Assembly (NCBI GenBank): GCA_030446955.1 | Contig: JAUJMG010000103.1 | Span: forward strand, 1 to 11,746 | From: Thermomicrobiales bacterium | GTDB lineage: Bacteria > Chloroflexota > Chloroflexia > Thermomicrobiales > UBA6265 | Length of the DNA: 11,746 bases | Direction of reading: 5' to 3' | Shown: one piece after another, positions 1 to 5,170 of the stretch | Layout of the letters: every line of letters starts with the position of its first letter | How positions within the stretch are numbered: the stretch's first letter is position 1 | Made by a program: the position numbers and the translations under genes | The notes under the pieces: generated by a model | What the model was told of the DNA's origin: nothing | Database searches by the model: none | What the model saw: the letters and a program-made list of their open reading frames with translations, nothing else

Positions 1-66
1 TACTACTTCTGTGACGTGCCGGGCCATGAAGCGGCCGGCATGTTCGGCACCATGCACGTCGAGTAA
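1..66 (+). CDS. C-terminal end of a cupredoxin (type-1 copper protein), cut by the window edge
   Basis: Reading from base 1, 21 codons end at a TAA stop (64-66). They encode the last copper-binding loop of a cupredoxin: YYFCDVPGHEAAGM carries the Cys, His and Met ligands in the usual C-x4-H-x4-M spacing, followed by the final strand FGTMHVE. The first His ligand and the rest of the domain lie outside the window. At DNA level it is nearly identical to bases 3639-3704, with one difference that changes Arg to His near the end. A strong terminator hairpin follows 19 bp later, so this is the true end of a transcription unit. The protein is probably exported and carries electrons or binds copper. 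Confidence 0.85.
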   Translation, partial: YYFCDVPGHEAAGMFGTMHVE

Positions 67-85
67 GCCGTACCGATCCGTATGG

Positions 86-122
86 AAGGCCAGCGAGGGG
101 GTAAGGCCCCCTCGCTGGCCTT
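86..122 (+). terminator. Strong terminator-type hairpin after the cupredoxin gene
   Basis: A perfect 16-bp inverted repeat (arms 86-101 and 107-122, beginning AAGGCCAGCGAGGGGG) with a 5-nt loop, TAAGG. No long U-tract follows, only TTCGCGTT, which is common in high-GC genomes. It begins 19 bp past the stop codon of the cupredoxin fragment. The symmetry means it could also end transcripts coming from the right. Confidence 0.8.
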
Positions 123-154
123 CGCGTTACATCAGTCGGGCCGGCCCCCAGGAG

Positions 155-375
155 GATCGCTTCGTCAGCAGCGATCCGGTCATCGACTTCGCCCTCCACC
201 AGGTGCAGGTCGCCGGCCCGGTCGTTCCGCTCACCCTCAAGGAATACCGGCTGCTGGAGGTTTTGGCTGGCCATGCCGGCGCCGTGGTCCCCAACGATCT
301 CCTGCTCTCGCCGGTGTGGCAATCGGACTGGATCGCGAGTGCCGGGTACATAGCCGATCACCGTCGTCCCCCCGA
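155..375 (+). pseudogene. Fragment of an OmpR/PhoB-family response-regulator DNA-binding domain
   Basis: In the frame of base 155 the translation reads like a winged-helix output domain: the segment DPVIDFALHQVQVAGPVVPL, then the family signature TLKEYRLLEVLAGHAG, then VVPNDLLLSPVW (compare the usual PLTPTEYRLLELLxRHPGxVVSREELLxxVW) and a poor match to the recognition helix region (YIADHRR). There is no receiver domain, no start codon with a ribosome site, and the frame runs into a terminator hairpin upstream and unrelated sequence downstream. It is therefore a broken remnant of a two-component regulator of the PhoB/PhoP/OmpR class. It lies just upstream of an array of 11-bp repeats of the kind such regulators bind. 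The family call is firm; which regulator it came from cannot be told. Confidence 0.7.
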
Positions 376-484
376 CTGGACTGCTCTCGCCGCGATTGTG
401 CTGGTCACCGCGTCCCCAGGACGGGGAGGGCTCTCCACGCACGCCACCGCCCACGTCAACCTCGGCCACGCCTCGGACGGTGTC
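376..484. other. Spacer between the regulator fragment and the repeat array
   Basis: No gene, strong hairpin or promoter is recognisable here. The reading frame of the regulator fragment stays open to base 580, but it no longer resembles any domain and crosses the repeat array. Confidence 0.5.
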
Positions 485-572
485 ATTCACCGGCCGTTCA
501 CCCCTCACTTCCGGGAAGTTCACCTCCCCTCTCCCACGCGTTCACCGGCGTCCACCGGCACGTTCACCGTCG
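485..572 (+). promoter_or_regulatory. Array of eight 11-bp direct-repeat units, PHO-box-like, copy 1
   Basis: The heptamer GTTCACC occurs at 496, 518, 540 and 562, exactly 22 bp apart, and ATTCACC occurs at 485, 11 bp before the first. Weaker units fill the 11-bp positions between them (507, 529 and about 550-551, the last being GTCCACC). This is the layout of binding sites for OmpR/PhoB-family regulators, which bind head-to-tail to direct repeats one helical turn apart. The core closely resembles the Streptomyces PhoP direct-repeat unit, G(G/T)TCAYYYR(G/C)G. The last unit ends 5 bp before a -10-like TAGAGT, where activator sites replace a -35 box. Repeats and spacing are seen directly; binding by a Pho regulator is inferred. 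Confidence 0.7.
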
Positions 573-577
573 TGGGC

Positions 578-583
578 TAGAGT
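578..583 (+). promoter_or_regulatory. -10-like element TAGAGT, copy 1
   Basis: TAGAGT matches TATAAT at four of six positions. It sits 9 bp after the last GTTCACC core and has no recognisable -35 box, as expected for an activator-dependent promoter. The hexamer and its distance from the array are identical in the second copy (7632-7637). Transcription would start near 590, giving a leader of about 260 nt. Confidence 0.5.
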
Positions 584-593
584 CGGTGGCGAC

Positions 594-726
594 GGTGATG
601 CACCTCCAGCCGGGTGCCCGCCGATCACCTCCTCCCTCTTCCCTACCCCCGTGCCGGTGTGCGGTGCAGGCACTGCCACCCGCTATGGGGGTAGCCCCGG
701 GAGACCTCTCCCCAGAGCGGCGTGCC
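594..726 (+). promoter_or_regulatory. Conserved structured 5' leader, copy 1
   Basis: The predicted leader begins with a hairpin: GGTGAT (594-599) pairs with ATCACC (624-629), and inside it GCACC (600-604) pairs with GGTGC (613-617). After a pyrimidine-rich stretch come three small stems: GGT-GCAG/CTGC-c-ACC (663-680), GGGG/CCCC (687-698) and GGGAG/CTCCC (699-712). All have counterparts in the second copy at 7648-7780, and this part is more conserved (about 92%) than the bases between the repeat cores upstream. The end GGAGACCTCTCC faintly recalls the cobalamin riboswitch, but the rest of that motif is missing. No known riboswitch class is recognised. Confidence 0.5.
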
Positions 727-834
727 GACACTCAGTGATGGCTCGTGGTCGTGGTGCCGCAGAAGGGCAAGCTGAACCGGTTCCACCGGCGTGACAAGCC
801 ACACGGACGGGTCCACCGGTGTCCGGTTGGATCG

Positions 835-843
835 AAAAGGAGG
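835..843 (+). promoter_or_regulatory. Ribosome binding site deciding the start at 851
   Basis: AAAAGGAGG is a near-perfect Shine-Dalgarno sequence, 7 nt before ATG 851. It shows that translation starts at 851 rather than at the in-frame GTG at 791, which would put a polar tail in front of the signal peptide. Confidence 0.85.
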
Positions 844-850
844 CCTAGAG

Positions 851-2443
851 ATGCGGTTTCATTGGTCACTCGCCCTCTTGTTGTCGCTCGCCCTCGCCGG
901 AAGCGGCCTAATCTCCGTTGCTGCCCAGGACGAGACACCTGCACCGGGGGCTGGCACGCCCGTGCCGGCGTGGAGTGAAGGGACCTTCCCCGGCGGCACG
1001 CCCCCAGCCGGCATGGGCGCCCCCGCTCCTGACATGGTGGTGCAGCCGGGCGAGGGGCAGTTGCCGGGCGATCCGCAGGTGCAGCTCGTGAAGGTCGCGG
1101 ACGGGCTGTTTGAACCGATCAACATTACCCACGCCAACGACGGCAGCGGCCGCATCTTCGTCGTCGAGCGGGCTGGGCGGATCCGGATCATCGACCAGAG
1201 AGGGTCCCTCCTCGAGGAGCCCTTCCTTGACATCACCGGCGATGTCCAGTCGCAGTTCCTGGAGCAGGGGCTGCTCGGTCTGGCCTTCCATCCTAACTTC
1301 CCAGAGAACGGTCTGTTCTACGTCAACTACACCGATTTGCTCCGCACCGGGGACCTGTTGACGGTGCAGTATCAGGTCTCGGCCGATGATCCGAACCAGG
1401 CCGACCCGGACAGCGGGCTCCTTGTCTGGTGGCGGCCGAACCCTTACGCCAACCACCTTGGCGGCGAGATCGCTTTCGGCCCAGACGGCTATCTCTACAT
1501 TGCCCACGGAGACGGCGGCATGGAGGGCGACCCCCTCAATGCCGGGCAGCGCCTCGACACCTACCTGGGCAAGCTGCTGCGCATTGATGTCACCCCGGCA
1601 GTCCAGCGAGCGCAAGCCAGCACCGGGTCGGGCGCCCAGGCGACGGGGCCCCTGGAGACAACCCTGGGCGGGAGCTCACTCTACGCCATCCCACCGGACA
1701 ACCCGTTCACCGAGGGTGATGTCCTGATCGACCTCTTCGGGGCCAGCGAGGAGGATTTCGCTCAGTACCATCCGACCGCCCGGCCGGAGGTGTGGGACTA
1801 CGGGCTGCGCAATCCCTGGCAGTTCAGCTTCGACCGGCAGACGGGTGACCTCTGGATCGGTGACGTCGGGCAGAATTTCTGGGAGGAGGTCGACTACGCA
1901 CCGGCCGGCTACGGCGGCGGCATCAACTGGGGCTGGAAGTTCCTACAGGGGTCTCACTGCTTCCCGGTGTCCCAGGAGAGCTGCCCACTCGTCGGCACCC
2001 TTCCAGTGGCCGAGTACGAGCATGGAGCAGAGCAGAGCTGCACCATCGTCGGTGGCCACGTCTACCGAGGCGAGGAGTTCGCGAGCCTGAACGGCACCTA
2101 CTTCCACTCTGACTACTGCTCCGGCAAGATCTGGGGGCTTGGGCGGGCCGATGACGGATCCTGGGCCTACCAGGAACTGCTTGACACCGGTCTGCTGGCG
2201 ACAGGGGCTGGCGAGGACGAGGCCGGCAACATCTACTTCGCGTCGTGCGAGTGCGGCTACGGGCAGAACGCCCCGAATCAGGCAGGCTCGATCTGGCGAC
2301 TCGTTGCGGCCGACCAATTGCCGGAGGGAGCCGAGACCGCTCCGCCTGACAGGCGCGCGGCCGCGGCGGAAGAGGGCACACCTGAGGCCACGCCTGCAGT
2401 GGGCGAGGGAATCGGCAGCCCGGAGGCCACGCCGGAATCTTGA
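851..2443 (+). CDS. Secreted PQQ-dependent sugar dehydrogenase (glucose/sorbosone dehydrogenase family)
   Basis: A 530-residue exported beta-propeller enzyme of the soluble glucose/sorbosone dehydrogenase family, which oxidises aldose sugars or related polyols with PQQ and passes electrons to an outside acceptor. Residues 1-26 form a signal peptide (WSLALLLSLALAGSGL) ending at AQDETP; a Pro/Gly-rich linker follows to about 70. The propeller spans about 75-486. It shows the opening blade GLFEPINITHANDGSGRIFV, EQGLLGLAFHPNF (138-150), NHLGGEIAFGPDGYLYIAHGDGG (201-223, key parts NHLGG and HGDGG), WDYGLRNPWQFSFD (315-328), GDVGQNFWEEVDY and INWGWKF. By family analogy His202 is the catalytic base and Arg320 binds PQQ. 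Six cysteines between 370 and 468 suggest disulfides. The tail carries two EATP motifs. A terminator-like hairpin follows. The family is clear; the substrate is not. Confidence 0.93.
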   Translation: MRFHWSLALLLSLALAGSGLISVAAQDETPAPGAGTPVPAWSEGTFPGGTPPAGMGAPAPDMVVQPGEGQLPGDPQVQLVKVADGLFEPINITHANDGSGRIFVVERAGRIRIIDQRGSLLEEPFLDITGDVQSQFLEQGLLGLAFHPNFPENGLFYVNYTDLLRTGDLLTVQYQVSADDPNQADPDSGLLVWWRPNPYANHLGGEIAFGPDGYLYIAHGDGGMEGDPLNAGQRLDTYLGKLLRIDVTPAVQRAQASTGSGAQATGPLETTLGGSSLYAIPPDNPFTEGDVLIDLFGASEEDFAQYHPTARPEVWDYGLRNPWQFSFDRQTGDLWIGDVGQNFWEEVDYAPAGYGGGINWGWKFLQGSHCFPVSQESCPLVGTLPVAEYEHGAEQSCTIVGGHVYRGEEFASLNGTYFHSDYCSGKIWGLGRADDGSWAYQELLDTGLLATGAGEDEAGNIYFASCECGYGQNAPNQAGSIWRLVAADQLPEGAETAPPDRRAAAAEEGTPEATPAVGEGIGSPEATPES

Positions 2444-2459
2444 CGGCGGAGCAGTAACC

Positions 2460-2490
2460 GCGGCGGGGCCGTCCAAGACTGCCCCGCCGC
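2460..2490 (+). terminator. Terminator-like hairpin after the sugar dehydrogenase
   Basis: GCGGCGGGGC (2460-2469) pairs perfectly with GCCCCGCCGC (2481-2490) across an 11-nt loop, 16 bp past the stop codon. There is no U-tract. Between here and 2717 I see no gene; a lone TTGACA at 2599 has no -10 at a usable distance. Confidence 0.6.
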
Positions 2491-2717
2491 CGGCCGGATC
2501 CTACCGCTGGGGCGCTGCACGGGCTGCGCATCCCCAAGTGGCGCCTCGATGCCGTCGTCCGCAGATCGGTGGATCCGGCGAAGCAGGGCCATCCTGGATT
2601 GACACGCCTCTGGCCTGTTCGTTGACGCGTTTCTTCTAACGGTCTCAGTGATGCCGATCAATGGGCGCTCTGGCCCAACACGCTAGTCGCCTATCACCAC
2701 TGGAGGAACACGAAATC

Positions 2718-3704
2718 ATGGGCTCGACACCACACCGACTGCACTTAGGTCAACTGCTCCGCGTGGAACGGATGAGAGGAGGACCCTGCTGGGTCGTCAT
2801 CCTCGTCAGTATCCTCGGCGCTGCCGCCCCCCTAGTCGTCCAGGCCCAAGATGCCACGCCGGCCGCCGCACCAGTCCCAAGGGTTGAAGTCGCCCTCCAG
2901 AACCAGGAAGGCGAGGAAGTCGGAACCGCGAGGCTCCAGCAGACCGATGGCGCAGTGAGAGTCACCGTCGAACTCGACGCGGGGGCGCTGGAGCCCGGCG
3001 AACACGGCATCCACATTCATGAGACAGGGAATTGCGATCCAGGCGGGGAGCAGCCCTTCGCCTCGGCCGGTGGCCACTTCAACCCGGCGAACACGGAGCA
3101 CGGCGCGCCTACCCTCGCAACCCCCGGCGCGACCCCCAGCCCCGACGAAGCTCACGCCGGCGACTTTGGCAACCTCACCGCGGAGGAGGACGGCTCGGCC
3201 CGATTCGAACTGACCACCGACCGCGTCACCCTGGAGTCCGGGCAGGAGATGTCGCTCGACGATGCCGACGGCAGCGCGCTCGTGATCCACGCCGACCCCG
3301 ACGACCTGCAGACAGATCCAGCGGGCAACAGTGGAGAGCGCGTGATCTGCGGCGTGATCTTCCCATTGGCAGCGACGCCGGCCGCCGACACGCCAGCCGC
3401 CGGGGCGGCGCAGACGGAGGTCACTGTCGAGTCCGTCGACATCGACTTCAACCCCAACGAGTTCACCATCCCCGCCAACACCGACGTCACCGTCCACCTC
3501 CCCAACAACGGCGCCGCCCTCCACAACTTCTCGGTCACCGAGCACAACAACGAGAGCCTGCCGTTCGAACCGATCGACGTCGATATCGAGCCGGGCCAGA
3601 GCCAGACCATCACCATCAATGTTCCCGCCGGGGACTACTACTACTTCTGTGACGTGCCGGGCCATGAAGCGGCCGGCATGTTCGGCACCATGCGCGTCGA
3701 GTAA
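2718..3704 (+). CDS. Exported Cu/Zn superoxide dismutase fused to a C-terminal cupredoxin domain
   Basis: A 328-residue two-domain copper protein. The start is ATG 2718, with GGAGG at 2702-2706; the in-frame ATG 2661 and ATG 2772 lack such a site. A membrane-spanning signal segment (about 24-43) ends at QAQDATP. Residues 55-216 are a complete SodC domain: HGIHIHE (His99, His101), GGHFNP (His120), His128, HAGD (His146, Asp149) and VIHADP (His191) give all copper and zinc ligands; Arg208 in GERVICG is the active-site arginine and Cys106/Cys211 the usual disulfide. After an Ala/Thr/Pro linker (217-232), residues 233-328 form a cupredoxin with type-1 copper ligands His269, Cys311, His316 and Met321. 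Superoxide dismutation is expected outside the membrane; the cupredoxin may supply copper or carry electrons (inference). The last 108 bp are copied elsewhere in the window. Confidence 0.93.
   Translation: MGSTPHRLHLGQLLRVERMRGGPCWVVILVSILGAAAPLVVQAQDATPAAAPVPRVEVALQNQEGEEVGTARLQQTDGAVRVTVELDAGALEPGEHGIHIHETGNCDPGGEQPFASAGGHFNPANTEHGAPTLATPGATPSPDEAHAGDFGNLTAEEDGSARFELTTDRVTLESGQEMSLDDADGSALVIHADPDDLQTDPAGNSGERVICGVIFPLAATPAADTPAAGAAQTEVTVESVDIDFNPNEFTIPANTDVTVHLPNNGAALHNFSVTEHNNESLPFEPIDVDIEPGQSQTITINVPAGDYYYFCDVPGHEAAGMFGTMRVE
3597..3704 (+). repeat. Cupredoxin 3'-end repeat, master copy inside an intact gene
   Basis: This stretch, encoding the last beta-strands and the Cys/His/Met copper loop, has partial copies at 1-66 (one mismatch, truncated by the window edge), 7813-7860 (about five mismatches in 48) and 9766-9868 (about five mismatches in the first 100). 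Matching includes synonymous codon positions, so the copies are related by DNA duplication and not only by protein function. Confidence 0.85.
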
Positions 3705-3749
3705 GGACATTTTCCACGCATCGAAGGGAATCCAGATAGGAGGGCGGCC

Positions 3750-3794
3750 ATGTTCATCCTGGGAGATCGGCCGACACAAGCAAGCGGAAAATGA
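3750..3794 (+). CDS. Possible 14-codon leader ORF overlapping the next start codon
   Basis: AGGAGGG (3738-3743) lies 6 nt before ATG 3750, which opens a frame of 14 codons ending in TGA at 3792-3794. That stop overlaps ATG 3791 of the next frame as ATGA, the arrangement used for translational coupling. The peptide, MFILGDRPTQASGK, has no recognisable function. It may be a coupling leader for the frameshifted gene that follows, or simply the damaged original start of that gene. Confidence 0.3.
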   Translation: MFILGDRPTQASGK

Positions 3795-4187
3795 CACACT
3801 TGGCGAGAGGCCTCCGCGGGGCGGGCAAAGCTGACCGGCGGCGTTGCGGCGCTCGCCGCCGGCGGGGTGGTCACCGTTCATCCCCGCGGCCGCCTCGCCC
3901 AGGATGCAAGCCCTGAAGGGACGCCGCACGCGGGCCACCACGAACCCCCCTGGCAGTTGCCGTGGTGGCCCTGGATCTCCGCGCACCTAAATGGTGAGGT
4001 CCCACCCGACGTCATCGGCCGCCCAATCGCCACCACCGCTACCCAGGAGGGCGGCCCGGCCTTCTGGGCCTTTCCCGGCCCGCGTGCCCTCGACCGAACG
4101 ATTTTCGGCAGGCCAGAGGACTCCTGCGGCACCCAGCTGCCCGCGCTCTTCCTGAGTGTCCTAGCCGAGAACCGGGTGACCACATGA
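3791..4187 (+). pseudogene. Exported protein of unknown function, frameshifted in its signal peptide
   Basis: From ATG 3791 the frame gives MTHLARGLRGAGK and then turns into an arginine-rich shadow ending at TGA 3914-3916. The other frame gives KLTGGVAALAAGGVVTV, then RLAQDASPEGTP, which is exactly the signal-peptide core and cleavage junction of the neighbours. Joining them needs removal of one A from the AAA run at 3827-3829. The joined product would be about 131 residues. The mature part is rich in Trp and Pro (EPPWQLPWWPW) and contains no domain I recognise. The frame ends at TGA 4185-4187, overlapping the next ATG by 4 nt. It may be a real single-base mutation, a sequencing error in a short A run, or a programmed shift. 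An intact reading from GTG 3867 would lack a proper signal peptide. Confidence 0.5.
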
Positions 4188-4420
4188 TGCTAACTGAGTT
4201 TGTGCGGCACGAGCCTGACGACTCGGTCTTCGATGAGAACGTCAACCCGGAGGCCCACCACCTGAACCTGATGGTGCTGCCGTTCACTGGACACGGTGTG
4301 CCGGACCGGGTGAGGAGGTTCATGCTCCCTAACGGCCAGGAGCAACCGTGCCCGCACGTCATGTTCCCCGCCGTCGAGATGGAGCGGACTCTCGGTGGTC
4401 AGCAACGAGAACGGAGGTAG
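4184..4420 (+). CDS. Small hypothetical protein, possibly coupled to its upstream neighbour
   Basis: A 78-residue frame starting at ATG 4184 (or ATG 4187) that overlaps the preceding stop as ATGA and ends at TAG 4418-4420, immediately before the ATG of the SPW gene. The product is soluble-looking, acidic in the first third (EPDDSVFDENVNPE), with AHHLNLMVLPFTGHGV in the middle and an arginine-rich end. There are no membrane segments and no domain I recognise. The Shine-Dalgarno site is weak, so translation would depend on coupling. Tight packing with both neighbours is the main argument that it is real; it could also be the decayed tail of the upstream gene. Confidence 0.4.
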   Translation: MMLTEFVRHEPDDSVFDENVNPEAHHLNLMVLPFTGHGVPDRVRRFMLPNGQEQPCPHVMFPAVEMERTLGGQQRERR

Positions 4421-4846
4421 ATGATGGTCAATCCCGCCAATTCCGCCAATCACGATGATCGTGTCGAGCGCGTCGAGCGCGTCGAGCACGTCGAGCGCGA
4501 CAACGTCCGATTAGCCAGCGGCGCAAATATCCTGGTTGCCATCTGGCTTTTTGCCTCGCCCTGGGTGCTCATCTACGACGGCAACGCGGGCTGGAACAGC
4601 ACCATCGTCGCCGTTGCGATCGCTGCCTTGGCAGCCATGCGGGGGTTTGGCGCCTACCGGGCGAGTTGGCTCAGTTGGCTGAACCTGCTGCTCGGCCTCT
4701 GGCTCGTGGCGGCGCCGTGGGCCCTCAATTACGTCAGCGACGAGGCGAGGGCCAACAGCGTCATCGTTGGCATCATCGTCGCGGCGCTGGCGCTCTGGAG
4801 CGCGCTCACCTCTGAGGCGCTGAGAAGCACGCGGAGATTGGACTAA
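4421..4846 (+). CDS. SPW-repeat integral membrane protein
   Basis: A 141-residue inner-membrane protein. GGAGG (4413-4417) lies 3 nt before ATG 4421 and 6 nt before ATG 4424, so 4424 may be the preferred start. Residues 1-27 are polar and include the repeat VERVERVEHVER. Four hydrophobic segments follow at about 35-53, 59-75, 85-105 and 113-130. They form two related halves, each with the signature Pro-Trp at the end of a helix: IWLFASPWVLIY and LWLVAAPWALNY. This is the SPW motif family of small bacterial membrane proteins, whose function is not established. It is the last gene of a tightly spaced group starting near 3750. Confidence 0.85.
   Translation: MMVNPANSANHDDRVERVERVEHVERDNVRLASGANILVAIWLFASPWVLIYDGNAGWNSTIVAVAIAALAAMRGFGAYRASWLSWLNLLLGLWLVAAPWALNYVSDEARANSVIVGIIVAALALWSALTSEALRSTRRLD
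4463..4498 (+). repeat. Four tandem 9-bp repeats in the SPW gene
   Basis: GTCGAGCGC is repeated four times head to tail (4463, 4472, 4481 and 4490; the third has one change), encoding VERVERVEHVER. The unit is in-frame, so copy-number changes would lengthen or shorten the charged N-terminal tail without breaking the gene. Confidence 0.85.
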
Positions 4847-4857
4847 AGGAGCGGACG

Positions 4858-4905
4858 ATGGACCGAAGGCAGTCGATAGCCGGGGTCGAAGTCGTCTCCC
4901 GGTGA
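4858..4905 (+). pseudogene. Aborted 15-codon start of a possible Tat-type exported protein
   Basis: AAAGGAGCGG (4845-4854) precedes ATG 4858, which opens MDRRQSIAG and stops at TGA 4903-4905. 'MDRRQ-x-I' looks like the beginning of a twin-arginine signal peptide. About 170 bp further on, another frame reads LTPAARAQDTGA (about 5068-5103), matching the AQD cleavage junction of the neighbouring exported proteins. The segment 4858-5105 may therefore be the decayed N-terminus of a lost secreted protein. This is a weak reading built from two short matches. Confidence 0.3.
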
Positions 4906-5131
4906 ACAGCTTCCCTCCCAAACATGACGGCAAGCAGCGGGCTGGCGAGCAGCCTCACATTCTCTAGAAGTGGTGAACGTGGCCCGGGGCTGGCACCAGC
5001 ATAGGAGAACGTAACGGTCAAGACGACCGGCACGGGGCAGGACAGCCTCGTCAGGTTGGGCGAGATCGGCCTGACCCCGGCCGCCCGCGCTCAGGACACG
5101 GGGGCGGCTCGACCGAACGGAGGAAGGATCC
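4906..5131. other. Gene debris and spacer before the rhodanese gene
   Basis: Nothing clearly functional is visible except the AQD-junction relic near 5068-5103 and the ribosome site for the next gene (GGAGGAAGG, 5119-5127). No strong hairpin or promoter stands out. Confidence 0.4.
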
Positions 5132-5170
5132 ATGAATATCGGCCGAACCTGGTCGTAGGCGACCGCCGCC
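5132..5170 (+). pseudogene. Original start of the rhodanese gene, cut by an in-frame amber codon
   Basis: GGAGGAAGG (5119-5127) lies at good distance before ATG 5132, which reads MNIGRTWS and then TAG at 5156-5158. The same frame continues directly into TAAVVLLIGVAIVSRGHVFAQ, the hydrophobic core and cleavage site of the signal peptide. The stop therefore splits the positively charged start from the core. A single base change (TGG to TAG) would explain it. Restart at GTG 5171, 12 nt after the stop, is possible but has no Shine-Dalgarno site of its own. Confidence 0.7.

Larger units (their letters stand above)
478..750 (+). repeat. Long direct repeat, copy 1 (control region and leader of the sugar dehydrogenase gene)
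   Basis: This segment is matched by about 7532-7815. From 485 to 726 it aligns with 7539-7780 at a constant offset of 7054 with no gaps, about 88% identical by hand count. Past 726 the second copy has 11 extra bases; similarity resumes at 731-750 and then stops. It contains the 11-bp repeat array, the -10-like element and the structured leader. In both places it precedes a gene for an exported quinoprotein dehydrogenase. Confidence 0.85.

Noticed and set aside
485..568. Regular 22-bp spacing as a CRISPR array
   Set aside because: Only 7-bp cores repeat, the units are one helical turn apart, and the rest follows regulator-site layout. There are no 24-37 bp repeats or unique spacers.
694..713. 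Cobalamin riboswitch 3' motif (GGAGACC)
   Set aside because: Only the short GGAGACCT segment agrees. The upstream conserved blocks of the cobalamin riboswitch are not present in either copy.
791..850. GTG 791 as start of the sugar dehydrogenase
   Set aside because: It adds 20 polar residues before a normal signal peptide and has no ribosome site, while ATG 851 has a near-perfect one.
2599..2627. TTGACA at 2599 and TTGACG at 2622 as promoter elements for the SOD gene
   Set aside because: No -10-like hexamer lies 15-19 bp downstream of either.
2832..3986. Long minus-strand open frame across the SOD-cupredoxin gene
   Set aside because: It is a high-GC mirror of a gene whose plus-strand translation has all family motifs; its own translation resembles nothing.
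4901..4978. GGTGAAC at 4901, 4972 and 9690 as further PHO-like sites on the minus strand
   Set aside because: They are isolated or 71 bp apart, not on an 11-bp ladder, and not next to a start codon on that strand.
4924..5004. 26-codon frame starting MTASSGLASS
   Set aside because: No ribosome site, no recognisable features and poor context.
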